Assembly: GCF_004135205.1 (NCBI RefSeq)
Contig: NZ_CP035490.1
Span: 4,507,644 to 4,571,643 of the forward strand
Direction of reading: 5' to 3'
Length of the DNA: 64,000 nucleotides
DNA from: Hahella sp. KA22
Lineage (GTDB): Bacteria; Pseudomonadota; Gammaproteobacteria; Pseudomonadales; Oleiphilaceae
The notes beneath the pieces are model-generated. The model was not told the DNA's origin. It ran no database searches and worked only from the letters and a program-made list of their open reading frames with translations. The translations under genes and the position numbers were made by a program. This document shows, piece by piece, positions 17,525 to 26,332 of this stretch. Numbering within the stretch: the first letter of the stretch is position 1; each line of letters begins with the position of its first letter.

Positions 17525-18169
17525 TTACTTTTCGTAGACTAATACATCCGCCGCTCCGGTATAACCCCTTTCGCGCCCCCAAATTTCCACCTTGGCGGCA
17601 AAGCGGTTGAGAACTCGCTTCGCATCTTCCAGCGCGTCACAGAGAGACTGTCGGGAAACTCTGTAACTCAGGGGCGCGGGCATTTCGAAGGGCTCCCTAT
17701 CCTCAATACATTGAATCTCCACCTCGACAGAATCCGACATCGCCTGGGGACAGGGATGCCCTTCCAGACAAAAAGGCTCCGCAAACGCCTCGGGCCTTTT
17801 AAGCACCTCCCAAGAGGCCACATCGGCAAGCATGCCACAGCACTGAGGAATCAATATTGGCGTGGAGCCTTCCATCAAAACCAATCCGCCGAACAGCCCA
17901 CAGGACTCTTGTAACGGAGTATCTCCGAGGTGCAGATCAATCGCCAAAGCGACATCCGCCTGCGTCAGATCGGCAACGGGATACCTCCGCGAACCAAGGG
18001 GAAACGAGCGCATATCGCTAAAGCCCATACGCCGATTAAGCCGCCTCAGATAAGCATCCCAAGCTTCCGGTTCCGCCTGCCAGGAACCATTCGGCGCCGC
18101 CCCCTCCGCCTCTTTGGCTTCCGCTGGATACAGAATTTCGATAACGGGAATGAGGGCGATTTTATTCAT
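17525..18169 (-). CDS. Hypothetical protein
   Basis: 214 residues, acidic, with no signal peptide or membrane segment. It contains the cluster PILIPQCCGMLADVASWE and several further Cys residues. The LFGGLVLMEGSTPILIPQCCG stretch is like SMI1-type or cell-division-inhibitor-like hypothetical proteins, but I do not recognise the family with confidence. Codon use fits the surrounding genome. It is not linked to its neighbours. Confidence 0.65.
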   Translation of the reverse strand: MNKIALIPVIEILYPAEAKEAEGAAPNGSWQAEPEAWDAYLRRLNRRMGFSDMRSFPLGSRRYPVADLTQADVALAIDLHLGDTPLQESCGLFGGLVLMEGSTPILIPQCCGMLADVASWEVLKRPEAFAEPFCLEGHPCPQAMSDSVEVEIQCIEDREPFEMPAPLSYRVSRQSLCDALEDAKRVLNRFAAKVEIWGRERGYTGAADVLVYEK

Positions 18170-18329
18170 GATATGTGTCGATAAAGATGATTATTGTGTT
18201 CCGTGCGGAGCTTGTCTTGTCTTACGCGATTTGCTAATCAGATACGCCGCCAACAAGCAGTTTCCATTGTAAAGCCATATCAACCTCATTCAGTGAGGCG
18301 CGGCCCCATCTTGCTACTCAGTTAACCCT

Positions 18330-18617
18330 TTAAAACGACACGTTTAAGACTGATCCGCTGTCCCGCTTTGATTGAAGGTTCTCATCACCTGGGCTGAGGA
18401 CGCAGAACAGAAACGGCAGAAAAGAGGTCACCCCCCGTATGGCGTTGGCGTCATTCCAACTGTTTCTGGTTTCCATCCAGTCGTCAGACAAACTGGTGGG
18501 AACCGAGGATTCGGTGTAGTAATTCAAAGGCAGATTAACCTGTTTGGTGAATATGATGACGCCTCCGATATAGGTCACCGCCAAATAAAGAAATCGACAA
18601 TTAACTGACGACATCAA
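18330..18617 (-). pseudogene. Truncated, frameshifted copy of the DUF1772 gene at 19663-20190
   Basis: Residues from TYIGGVIIFTKQVNL to SFLPFLFC are nearly identical to the C-terminal third of the intact membrane protein 1.3 kb away. The N-terminal two-thirds are missing. After LPFLFC an extra base shifts the frame, and the true end of the parent (coding the equivalent of EGS-like codons) is still readable at DNA level out to about 18340. The break on the 5' side lies within about 25 bases of the REP-flanked repeat at 18640, which suggests that recombination or insertion of that repeat removed the rest. Confidence 0.8.
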
Positions 18618-18639
18618 AAGCGCGGATATGAAGATGGAG

Positions 18640-18873
18640 TTACGAAGTCACTTTGCCTGACCTTTATTTCTACTCCGTTCGCCCTGAGCCTGTCGAAGGG
18701 CTTTCCAGTGCTTTTGAAAAAGAGCATAGCTTCCCCATCAATACTATCCAAATCTCGTTTCCAGTACTTATGATTTTGACGGTTACAACCTCACCTTCGG
18801 GTGTTGAATAAGGACTAATATCTTTGAGTCAACTCTCTGGGAAGCCCTTCGACAGGCTCAGGGCGAACGGTGG
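18640..18873. repeat. REP-flanked repeat element, copy 1
   Basis: Two 29-base inverted arms (18675-18703 and 18842-18870) carry CGTTCGCCCTGAGCCTGTCG and its complement, a REP-like palindrome. The left flank TACGAAGTCACTT and parts of the centre are shared with copy 2 at 21120-21300. No coding region is seen in it. This repeat and its flanks fill the otherwise gene-free stretch 18618-19013. Confidence 0.8.
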
Positions 18874-19013
18874 ACTAAGACAGGGCACAGTTGATAGTTG
18901 GCCATAGAAATCTTCCATGATTCTCATGTGCTTGAATAGCGGCTTCGTATCCGCAGAATGCCTTCTATCGGGAAAGAAGTTGTCGCCTAAGCTCGAAAGA
19001 CTAAATGTACTGC

Positions 19014-19535
19014 TTAGAGTGAAAGCACTTTACCCATGATCCTGACTTCTTTAACCGACTCCGCCGGTATATCGAAGTGGAAGCGCTGCTTTCTGCCCGC
19101 TTTGCTGGGAATGGTCACGTCCATGGGGTTATCGCCCGCTCTGGCCAGATTGGTGGCGTAACCATCGGCGTCAATGGCGATAATGTTTTCGGAGTCTTTC
19201 AGGTTGATAATGCGTACGGGGTTGTCATTGGCGTTCTTGAAACCGAGTTCGATGTAGGAACCATTGTCCCCTTCTTTGTTGACGGAGAGCAGTTCAACGC
19301 TCAGGTTTTTCTCCAGATCGGCGCCGTTATCAACGATGATCGCCCCATCCTGGCTTTGGCCTGTTTTTCTGCCCTCATCGACACCTTCATCCGCCCCTTC
19401 CATTAAATCCTTGCCAAACTTGACGATGCCGGACACAACGGATTTTGTTGCGTCCGTGACTGTATTTTCTTTCGTTTCTTCCGCGTGTGAAAACGAGCTC
19501 AGCGCCAGTAAAGAGATAACCAGTAACTTTTTCAT
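19014..19535 (-). CDS. Secreted hypothetical protein
   Basis: 173 residues with a clear Sec signal peptide (MKKLLVISLLALSSFSHA, cleavage after SHA). The mature part starts with an acidic, low-complexity segment (GADEGVDEGRKTG) and ends in a beta-rich domain (SYIELGFKNANDNPVRIINL, FHFDIPAESVKEVRIMG) like a small immunoglobulin-type fold. It is probably periplasmic. The family is not recognised and no operon partner is seen. Confidence 0.75.
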   Translation of the reverse strand: MKKLLVISLLALSSFSHAEETKENTVTDATKSVVSGIVKFGKDLMEGADEGVDEGRKTGQSQDGAIIVDNGADLEKNLSVELLSVNKEGDNGSYIELGFKNANDNPVRIINLKDSENIIAIDADGYATNLARAGDNPMDVTIPSKAGRKQRFHFDIPAESVKEVRIMGKVLSL

Positions 19536-19662
19536 TCTTCTTCCAAGATTAGTAATAGCTCTAAAAAATCATCATTCTATGTAACATTAAGTAAATTACC
19601 AGACCCAAGCGCATGCATCCATAAGCGTGACGGTTCAAGCAGTCCCCTTAAGCTGATCGATA

Positions 19663-20190
19663 TTACGAGGTCTTCGCCGCTGCGCCTTGCTGGAAGGTTC
19701 TCATCACCAACGCGCAGATGCAGAACAGGAACGGCAGAAATGAGGTCGCCACCCGTATGGCGTTGGCGTCATTCCAGCTGTTTCGGGTCTCCATCCAGTC
19801 GGCAGGCAAGCTGGTGGGATTCCAGGATTCAGTGTAGTAATTCAAAGGCAGATTGACTTGCTTGGTGAATATGATAACGCCCCCGATATAGGTCGCCGCC
19901 GCCAGCATAATAAGCCAGAACGACAGAGTTTTACGTTGTCTCAGATTCGCCGCTAATGCAATGATTGAAAACAGGCCGCCACCAAAAAAGAAAGCGAAAA
20001 ACATTGGGTGCCGGACATTCTGATTAAACAGAGACTGCACCCGCGCATAAGTCTCGCCATCCACCTGCATCATCGCCAGATTCACATTAAAGGTATAAGT
20101 CCAGAAGAACCCGGCCATCACGCCAAACACCAGCGTAGCCAAGCCCAGGGTTCCGTTTTCAAGGAGGGTGAAGGGATGTTTGTTTTGCAT
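19663..20190 (-). CDS. DUF1772 family membrane protein
   Basis: 175 residues with about four hydrophobic segments (LATLVFGVMAGFFWTYTF, FFAFFFGGGLFSIIALAA, FWLIMLAAATYIGGVIIF, ATSFLPFLFCICALV). The layout, with KQVNLPLNYYTE and the late RNSWNDANAIRVATS, fits DUF1772, a family that includes anthrone oxygenase-like proteins. Inner membrane location is expected. A damaged partial copy lies at 18330-18617. Confidence 0.8.
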   Translation of the reverse strand: MQNKHPFTLLENGTLGLATLVFGVMAGFFWTYTFNVNLAMMQVDGETYARVQSLFNQNVRHPMFFAFFFGGGLFSIIALAANLRQRKTLSFWLIMLAAATYIGGVIIFTKQVNLPLNYYTESWNPTSLPADWMETRNSWNDANAIRVATSFLPFLFCICALVMRTFQQGAAAKTS

Positions 20191-20473
20191 ATTAAGCGCT
20201 CCCTCAATCTTTCGTTCAGTATGGAGAAACTCTCTTCATTGCTCGCCAACAGAATTGGCTCACAAAAGTCGCTGTCGAATTGTAGACGGCTAATGTGACG
20301 ACCCTGAGTTGGAAGATAACCTTCTAATTTTATTTAGGAATCGGAAACCTATATTCAATGACAGCCTGTGCAATATTTCATGAATGATGTACAGAGTAAA
20401 GACGTTCACTTTGGCTTATACGGACATGGCGGAAGATGCTTTAGACCGCACGCAAGAGATCAAGGCCGGATAG

Positions 20474-20869
20474 TCAACGTCTTGAAATGGTTACGTAATG
20501 CTCGTCTGTGTTTCCCTGCTCGCCATTCCAGCTCACACAAAGACTAAAGTTCTTTTTTACCGCATAGAGATACCATCGGTTCGAACAATCACATCTATTG
20601 ATATACGAAATATATTCCTTAAGACTGCTCTCAAATAACTGAGATCGCTTGCCAAACTCAGAGTAGATATAGCACTCATCGAATAACGTATCGTCAAATT
20701 CGTTGACTTCAATCCAGTCAGTCTGATTCTTCAAGTTGAGCCAGACTGGACCATGAGTGCTCGGCTTTTTTCTTTCAAACTTAACCCTGAATATATCAGT
20801 AAATTCTTGATAGAAATTCCTGCACTTTTCATCGGAAAGCGGCTCTCCGAATGTAAATGGTATATCCAT
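20474..20869 (-). CDS. Hypothetical protein
   Basis: 131 residues, rich in aromatic and acidic residues, AT-richer than the genome average. There is no signal peptide or membrane segment. Motifs such as FDDTLFDECYIYSEFGK and RWYLYAVKKNFSLCV look like an immunity-type or SMI1-like fold but cannot be assigned. The stop falls about 285 bases from the DUF1772 gene. Function unknown. Confidence 0.6.
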   Translation of the reverse strand: MDIPFTFGEPLSDEKCRNFYQEFTDIFRVKFERKKPSTHGPVWLNLKNQTDWIEVNEFDDTLFDECYIYSEFGKRSQLFESSLKEYISYINRCDCSNRWYLYAVKKNFSLCVSWNGEQGNTDEHYVTISRR

Positions 20870-20942
20870 GTTTTCTCAATCTCGATGACTAGCAACAAAT
20901 CCGGCCTAATCAGAGACTAGGCGGCGTCCGTCGCAGTTTCGG

Positions 20943-21119
20943 CTAAAGCGTTATTAGCGAATCCACAGCACAAGACTCAAATTTCGAACGCCAATAGCGG
21001 GTGTTTTGGTCCCAGCTGGCGCGGATGATATTAGAATCGTCCAAATGTTGCATCCATGACCAGTACAGATGCTCTTTCACTTCATACATGAAACGAATGA
21101 CGGGCGCAAAACGATAGCG
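20943..21119 (-). pseudogene. 3' fragment of a gene cut by the REP-flanked repeat
   Basis: A 58-codon open stretch reads FAPVIRFMYEVKEHLYWSW, then a Trp-rich continuation, and ends SLITL-stop. It looks strongly coding. The frame stops at a TAA exactly at the junction with repeat copy 2 (21120). An ATG at 21089 could start a 48-residue protein, but there is no ribosome site. It is most simply the surviving end of a gene whose 5' part was replaced by the repeat. Confidence 0.5.
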
Positions 21120-21300
21120 TTACGAAGTCACTTCACTTGACCTTTATTTCTACTCCGTTCGCCCTGAGCCTGTCGAAGGGCTTTCCAGTGCTTTTAAAAG
21201 GAGCATAGCGTCCCCATCAACACTATCAGTTGAATTAGGACTTGTGTCTTTGCGTTAACTCTCTGGGAGGCCCTTCGACAGGCTCAGGGCGAACGGTGGA
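21120..21300. repeat. REP-flanked repeat element, copy 2
   Basis: It shares the left flank TACGAAGTCACTT, the segment TGACCTTTATTTCTACTCCG and the inverted REP-like arms (21155-21183 and 21269-21296) with copy 1 at 18640-18873. The centre is about 50 bases shorter. It abuts the truncated gene at 20943-21119. Confidence 0.8.
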
Positions 21301-21309
21301 TAGGGTCAA

Positions 21310-21383
21310 GGTCTGAGGTCTGAGGTCTGAGGTCTGAGGTCTGAGGTCTGAGGTCTGAGGTCTGAGGTCTGAGGTCTGAGGTC
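21310..21383. repeat. Tandem heptamer GGTCTGA, ten copies
   Basis: Ten perfect head-to-tail copies of GGTCTGA (21310-21379) followed by a partial GGTC. It lies 100 bases upstream of the TetR-operon start. Perfect short repeats of this kind are prone to slippage and may vary between strains. Confidence 0.95.
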
Positions 21384-21444
21384 AGGTTATGCAACCGCGC
21401 AATCTCCTCTTTACGCCACTGGGTTTTCGCAATATTATCCATAC

Positions 21445-21460
21445 CATACCTTACGGTATG
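21445..21460. promoter_or_regulatory. Probable TetR operator
   Basis: CATACC-TTAC-GGTATG is a perfect 6-4-6 dyad 23 bases upstream of the start at 21484, next to its ribosome site (AGGAGG) and downstream of a TATTAT that could be a -10 box. Position and symmetry fit autoregulation by the TetR protein at 22014. Confidence 0.6.
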
Positions 21461-21483
21461 TTTTAAAAATTCAGGAGGACGTC

Positions 21484-22011
21484 ATGTCAGGTTTTAAGCT
21501 TTTTCGCGTTTCCGCTGTACCGATTCCTACCGATGACTATCTCGACCAACGCGCCGCTCGTCCCTATTTTCGCGACGCGCTTGCCGCGCCTGTCTCCAAT
21601 AAGTCGTTGACGCCCGGACAGTTGCAGAACGCTATATTCACGGTGATGCCTTTATGGGTGCAGGCGTTGATGGCGTTGCGTAATAGAATTGTCGGCGTGT
21701 TGGGGTTTGAGGTTGGGCGGACATTTACGGATGATCGCAGCGTCTTCCCTCCTCGCGACCTCCAGGTTGACGACGCCGTGGCGTTCATGCACGTTATCCA
21801 TGCTGACGCCAGCGAAGTCGTCAGCTTTACGGAAGACAAGCATATGCAGTTTTATCTGTCCGTTTCCAAACAAGCCGATCAGGTGGTGGTGTCCACGATG
21901 GTGAACTTGAAAACGCTGACGGGGCGCCTATATATGGCGGCGATCAAACCCTTTCACTGGCTGATCGCCCGGGTAGTCATCCATAACGCTGTCAAAGACG
22001 GACGCATCTAA
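21484..22011 (+). CDS. DUF2867 domain protein
   Basis: 175 residues with a strong ribosome site (AGGAGG). The pattern DYLDQRAARPYFRDAL near the start and MVNLKTLTGRLYMAAIKPFHWLIARVVI near the end fits DUF2867, a family often located beside TetR regulators or SDR-type enzymes. The C-terminal amphipathic segment may touch the membrane. It is separated from the regulator by two bases, so it is probably the target that the regulator controls. Its biochemical role is not known. Confidence 0.8.
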   Translation: MSGFKLFRVSAVPIPTDDYLDQRAARPYFRDALAAPVSNKSLTPGQLQNAIFTVMPLWVQALMALRNRIVGVLGFEVGRTFTDDRSVFPPRDLQVDDAVAFMHVIHADASEVVSFTEDKHMQFYLSVSKQADQVVVSTMVNLKTLTGRLYMAAIKPFHWLIARVVIHNAVKDGRI

Positions 22012-22013
22012 TC

Positions 22014-22607
22014 ATGGCCAACAAGAAAGTCAGAGCCCCCCTTCCCGCAAAATCCAAGCAGTTGTCGAAAACGGACTGGTTGGAGTTTGCGCTTAAACAA
22101 CTGGTGAACAAAGGCCCTGACAGCCTGAAGATCATGCCGTTGTGTGAAGCGTTGAAGGTCACCAAGGGCTCTTTCTATCACCACTTCGAGAATCGCCAGG
22201 ACTTCAACGACGCCTTGATGAGTCACTGGTACGAGCGCATGACCATGGAGTTCATCAAGCAAGCGGACGCCGCTGGCGCGCCCCTGGAACGCCTGAGGAA
22301 GCTCGATCAGGTCATCGCCGCTCACAATATCGAAGCGGAAATGCATATCCGCGCCTGGGCGTTGAAAGACGTCCAGATCGCTGAACACTTGGAGAAGATC
22401 GACAGCCAGCGCCAGCAATATTTAAAACAGTGCTATGCGGATCTGGGCGCCGAAGACAATCTCGCCATAGAACTCGCTCAAATCGCCTACGGACTGTTCC
22501 TCGGACTGCAACAAATTCGTCCCAAGCCCGATATTGAAACCGCATTACGCCTGGCGGCGATGGTTAGCGGGAAGTTTGTCTCCTCTATCGGATCGCAGGA
22601 AGGTTAA
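22014..22607 (+). CDS. TetR family transcriptional regulator
   Basis: 197 residues with an N-terminal TetR helix-turn-helix (residues about 20-65; ALKVTKGSFYHHFENRQDF) and a helical ligand-binding C-terminal domain. It follows the DUF2867 gene by two bases and probably represses the operon through the CATACC dyad at 21445-21460. The inducer is unknown. Length and domain layout are normal. Confidence 0.93.
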   Translation: MANKKVRAPLPAKSKQLSKTDWLEFALKQLVNKGPDSLKIMPLCEALKVTKGSFYHHFENRQDFNDALMSHWYERMTMEFIKQADAAGAPLERLRKLDQVIAAHNIEAEMHIRAWALKDVQIAEHLEKIDSQRQQYLKQCYADLGAEDNLAIELAQIAYGLFLGLQQIRPKPDIETALRLAAMVSGKFVSSIGSQEG

Positions 22608-22613
22608 GCATCC

Positions 22614-23018
22614 ATGGCGGACAAAAACCTTGAAACCCGACTGCGTGAGATTGATTGGCGACAATACTCGGGTCCCGACCTCTATGCGCCGGACAAACTG
22701 ATTGCGTCAATGCTTGCTCTCATCAATTTGCATGACCAAAACGCCTCAAATGCAGTCGGCGACGCCATACTGAACACCCTCGGGAATAATCATCGGGGTG
22801 TTTATTATCCTGCTGCGCTTGCCGCGCTGGATCTTCTAATCAACATGGCGGAAGCCGCAGATCAACCTGCCAGAATGCGCTGCGCACGCTCCATTTTGAA
22901 TGACCTGTACTATTTCGAGCCGGAGCTGGGGTATTACGACGGCTGTTCCGATGAGGAACTGAAACGCTTCGTATGCACCAAACTACAGCCCTACTCCGAC
23001 GCAAAGTTTTCTCTCTGA
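22614..23018 (+). CDS. Hypothetical protein
   Basis: 134 residues, largely helical by composition, six bases after the TetR gene and probably in the same operon. It contains GVYYPAALAALDLLINMAEAA and a Cys-Asp segment DGCSDEELKRF. It resembles helical-repeat (HEAT-like) hypothetical proteins, but no family can be named. Cytoplasmic. Confidence 0.7.
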   Translation: MADKNLETRLREIDWRQYSGPDLYAPDKLIASMLALINLHDQNASNAVGDAILNTLGNNHRGVYYPAALAALDLLINMAEAADQPARMRCARSILNDLYYFEPELGYYDGCSDEELKRFVCTKLQPYSDAKFSL

Positions 23019-23024
23019 TCATTC

Positions 23025-23798
23025 TTACCCCCGCCGCACATACTGATAGGGCGTCTGCCCGGTGTGTTGGCGGAAGAAGCTGATGAAGGCGCTGTCGCTG
23101 GAGAATTCCAGGGCGTAGGCGACGTCGTTGACGCTTAGCCCTTCCGACAGTTTTTCGATGGCTTTGAGCAGTCGCCACTGCTGGCGCCAGGACTGATAGG
23201 ACATCCCAGTCTCTTTGTTGAAAAGACGGGTGATGGTTTTACTACTGGCGCCGACTCGGTTCGCAAGCTGGTTCAAGGGGTCCGGCAGTGCATCCGGGTG
23301 ATTCAGGCTCGTCAGCCAGCCGGACAGGCGTTTATCCCGCGGCAGTGGCAGTTGCAACGCTTCCGTTTTCGCTTGGGCGAGTTCTTCGCAAAACAGCGCG
23401 CGCGTATTGCGCTGTTTCTCTTCGGGGATATCCCAGGGCCAGAAAGCCATTCGTTCTATCAACTCCCGCATGAGTCCGCTGACGCAAAAAATACTGATAC
23501 GCCCGGGCAATGGCCCATTGCGGGATAAGTCAAAATACAGCGAGCGATATGCGACCACGTTAGTCATTCTGACGCAATGCGGGGTGTTGGCGGGAATCCA
23601 GGCGGCGCGGGTCGGCGGCAGCACGCAGTGCATGTTATCCAGCGTGATGTTCATGCAGCCTTTAGGCGCATACAGCAGCTGCGCTTTTTGATGGTGATGC
23701 ATGCCCGAATCATGGCTGCCCACCTCCGCCGCCACGCCAATGACTGCGTTATGCAGCTGGTCTGCGTCGAACTGGGCTTCTCCGTCTATTAGCGCCAT
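23025..23798 (-). CDS. AraC family regulator with cupin sensor domain
   Basis: 257 residues. The N-terminal part is cupin-like (HDSGMHHHQKAQLLYAPKG). The C-terminal part holds two helix-turn-helices (LANRVGASSKTITRLFNKETGMS and VNDVAYALEFSSDSAFISFFRQHTG) with the usual TPYQYVR end. It is transcribed away from the MFS gene at 23894, with a 95-base shared intergenic region, so it most likely regulates that exporter. The arrangement is like E. coli NimR and NimT, but identity is not claimed. Confidence 0.9.
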   Translation of the reverse strand: MALIDGEAQFDADQLHNAVIGVAAEVGSHDSGMHHHQKAQLLYAPKGCMNITLDNMHCVLPPTRAAWIPANTPHCVRMTNVVAYRSLYFDLSRNGPLPGRISIFCVSGLMRELIERMAFWPWDIPEEKQRNTRALFCEELAQAKTEALQLPLPRDKRLSGWLTSLNHPDALPDPLNQLANRVGASSKTITRLFNKETGMSYQSWRQQWRLLKAIEKLSEGLSVNDVAYALEFSSDSAFISFFRQHTGQTPYQYVRRG

Positions 23799-23893
23799 CT
23801 GTCTCTATCTTGTGGTTTTGTGATCCGGTTATGTTATTTGACCACAACTTCCGTCCCTAAAATAGCCGTCTTTATGTGCTCATTGGAGGAAGT

Positions 23894-25051
23894 ATGACAT
23901 CGCACAAACCGGCGACAGGACTGCTGTTCATCTTGTTGATGTTCCCACAGATTGCGGAAACCATTTATAGCCCGGCATTGACGGATATCGCCCATCACTT
24001 CGCCACGCCTGAACGCGCCGCGGCGCAGACGCTTTCCGTTTACTTTATCGCCTTCGCCCTGGGCGTGGGATTCTGGGGCGGCATGGCTGACCGCATCGGT
24101 CGTCGCCCCGCCATGCTTTGCGGACTGGGCCTGTACAGCCTCAGCGCTGCGGCGGCGTTGATCGTGGATCAGTTCGAAACGCTGTTATTCGTGCGGGCAT
24201 TGAGCGCCTTTGGCGCGGCGGTTGGATCGGTGGTGACGCAGACCATGTTGCGCGATGCCTATAGCGGAACCGACCTGGCGAAGATGTTCGCCGTCATGGG
24301 ACTGGGTATGGCGATCAGCCCTGTACTGGGCTTTTTCGCTGGGGGACTATTAACCGCGCTCGGCGGCTATCTGAGCGTATTCACCGGCTTATTCGTCATG
24401 TCAGCTGCGCTGTTTGGCCTTAGCGCCAAGCAGTTGCCGGAAACCCGCCCGTCTACATTGAACCCAGTGGCCTTCAAAACCCTGGCGTCACAGCTGGTGC
24501 GGGATGGGTACGTGTTGCGCCATATGGCTCTGGTGGCCCTGTTCAACCTCATGCTGTTTTCGTACTACTCCCTAGCTCCGTTTATATTCGAGTCATTGGG
24601 ATATAGCTCTGTCGAATTCGGCTACAGCGGCGTCATCCTGGCCATCGGTTCGCTGGCGGGCAGTCTTCTGAACCAAGCGGGATTAAAGCGCGGGATGTCC
24701 CCGCAGCATCTGATCCACGCCGGCATAGGCATGGCGACGCTGGGCGGCCTGGGCGTGCTGCTGACTCAAACAACCCTTTGGTTCCTGGCGCCGATGTCGT
24801 TGACCCTGTTGAGCTACAGCATCGCTATCCCCAACATCCTCAGTCAGGCATTGGTGCGTTATCGGGCGAACGCCGGCGCGGCGGGGGCGCTGTTTGGGTT
24901 GGCCTATTATCTGTTACTGGGTATCGGTTTAGTCGCATCGGGATGGTTGCAGAACCTTGGCGCCACGCTACTGAGCGCCGCCACAGGATGCCTGCTGCTA
25001 TGCGCATGGGCGGCGACGCCCCAAACCGATCTGGCGGAAAACAGCGCCTGA
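23894..25051 (+). CDS. MFS drug-resistance transporter (Bcr/CflA-like)
   Basis: 385 residues from the ATG at 23894, which follows TTGGAGGAAGT closely; an upstream ATG at 23876 would destroy that spacing. About twelve membrane helices are visible. The MFS signature GGMADRIGRRPAML lies between helices 2 and 3. The layout resembles the Bcr/CflA exporters. Divergence from the AraC gene suggests substrate-induced efflux; the substrate is not known. Confidence 0.88.
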   Translation: MTSHKPATGLLFILLMFPQIAETIYSPALTDIAHHFATPERAAAQTLSVYFIAFALGVGFWGGMADRIGRRPAMLCGLGLYSLSAAAALIVDQFETLLFVRALSAFGAAVGSVVTQTMLRDAYSGTDLAKMFAVMGLGMAISPVLGFFAGGLLTALGGYLSVFTGLFVMSAALFGLSAKQLPETRPSTLNPVAFKTLASQLVRDGYVLRHMALVALFNLMLFSYYSLAPFIFESLGYSSVEFGYSGVILAIGSLAGSLLNQAGLKRGMSPQHLIHAGIGMATLGGLGVLLTQTTLWFLAPMSLTLLSYSIAIPNILSQALVRYRANAGAAGALFGLAYYLLLGIGLVASGWLQNLGATLLSAATGCLLLCAWAATPQTDLAENSA

Positions 25052-25103
25052 GGTTTAAAAACCGCCATGACCGGCCAACACAAGGAGAGTACGCGAAAGT
25101 CGA

Positions 25104-25132
25104 GACTATTCCTGGGATTACCAGGAGTAGTC
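25104..25132 (-). terminator. Hairpin at the 3' end of the small gene 25118-25360
   Basis: Twelve-base arms (25104-25115 and 25121-25132) pair with one G-U around a 5-base loop that contains the stop codon. There is no U-tract, so it may terminate weakly or protect mRNA ends. Confidence 0.4.
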
Positions 25133-25360
25133 ATACTGGAGCAATTCGCCGGTATCCGGGTCGACGTATCGGAGGAAGCTGATATTGCGATCCGCCATTC
25201 TCTCGCTCTTCAAACCGAGTCCTTCAGCGCTGGTTTTGAACTCTTCGACCAAGTACGCTTGCTCGCCCCGCGTGACATTCCAGACGCTGTTCCCCTCTCT
25301 GATTTCATTGTCGAGCAATTGGTTCAGCTTGGCTGATCTGAATCTGAAAGAGCCGTGCAT
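25118..25360 (-). CDS. Hypothetical protein
   Basis: 80 residues with ribosome site AGAGG. Basic N-terminus (MHGSFRFRSAKLNQLLD) and a Tyr/Trp-rich end (LRYVDPDTGELLQYDYSW). It looks coding and has its own hairpin at the 3' end. The family is not recognised. It lies downstream of the binding-protein gene on the same strand, 45 bases away. Confidence 0.6.
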   Translation of the reverse strand: MHGSFRFRSAKLNQLLDNEIREGNSVWNVTRGEQAYLVEEFKTSAEGLGLKSERMADRNISFLRYVDPDTGELLQYDYSW

Positions 25361-25405
25361 TCTGTTACCTCTTTATGCTTTTGGGGTGGACGTGTCGGGC
25401 TTGGA

Positions 25406-26173
25406 TTATTGAATATCCGGCGGCACCGTCAGATCGTACTTGGCGACAATGGCGTCAAACTCGCCGCTCTCCTTCAGTCTTAGCAGTTCCTTGTCAAAAC
25501 GATCGCGCAAAGCCGTCAAATCACGCGCTTTGGAAAAGGCGATAAAACTGGGCAGGCGCTCTACTTCCAACGGCAGTCGGGAGATATGCTTGGTGAAGCC
25601 GGTCTTTTTCAGCTCCCAATCCGCGACGTAAATATTGCTGATCAGGATATCAATCCGTCCCAGCATCAGTTTCTTGAAATTCTGTTCAATATCTTCGACC
25701 CGTTGCACTCGCAGTTGATTGCGCATCTGATCAAACACCGCGCCATAGCTGATGGTGGAGACCACGCCGAATTGCTTGTCCTGCAGCGCGAGCAAGTCGC
25801 CATTGAAATTAATGGGGGAGTCTTTCCTGGCGTACAACGCAATAACCTGGGGAATCAGCACTACGTTGGAGTAATCCAGAAACTGCTCACGCTCCGGGGT
25901 TTTGTAGGCGGTGAATATGGCGTCCGCATCCCCTTTGCGCACTCGATCCAGCGAGCGGCTCCAGGGATGCACGTCTATGCTGACCTGCAAACCTAACGCC
26001 GCCATAACACGATGCACCACTTCTACGGCGACGCCAGTAGGTTCGCCATCCTCTCCGGTAAATTCCAGCGGAGGAAACTCCAACGTCACAAAACGATACG
26101 CCCTCTCTTCAGCCCAGGCGCTTTGATAAGCGATTCCCCAGGCAAACAGAAACAATAGTATCGTTTTAAACAT
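25406..26173 (-). CDS. Periplasmic solute-binding protein, SBP family 3 (amino-acid-binding type)
   Basis: 255 residues with a Sec signal peptide (LLFLFAWGIAYQSAWA). The mature part shows the family-3 pattern: TLEFPPLEF, GVAVEVVHRVMAALG, VHPWSRSLDRVRKGDADAIF and a late EFDAIVAKYDL. No permease or ATPase gene is nearby, so it is an orphan receptor that may serve a distant ABC transporter or act in signalling, as many Hahella and Pseudomonas orphan SBPs seem to. Confidence 0.88.
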   Translation of the reverse strand: MFKTILLFLFAWGIAYQSAWAEERAYRFVTLEFPPLEFTGEDGEPTGVAVEVVHRVMAALGLQVSIDVHPWSRSLDRVRKGDADAIFTAYKTPEREQFLDYSNVVLIPQVIALYARKDSPINFNGDLLALQDKQFGVVSTISYGAVFDQMRNQLRVQRVEDIEQNFKKLMLGRIDILISNIYVADWELKKTGFTKHISRLPLEVERLPSFIAFSKARDLTALRDRFDKELLRLKESGEFDAIVAKYDLTVPPDIQ

Positions 26174-26332
26174 GCAGCCGACATTCTCTAGAGTTTTATT
26201 CGTTGATTAAGAGTAGCTTAGGGCGATAGCGCACTCAACCGATGGCGGACCGTAACGCGCCGGAACATGGCCCGCAGCAAACAATCCACATAAGATTACT
26301 TGATCTTTTGCCGATCGAAACACCAATAGCGA

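Noticed and set aside
21310-21383. Possible CRISPR array
   Set aside because: The unit is seven bases without spacers. It is a simple tandem repeat, and no cas genes are present.
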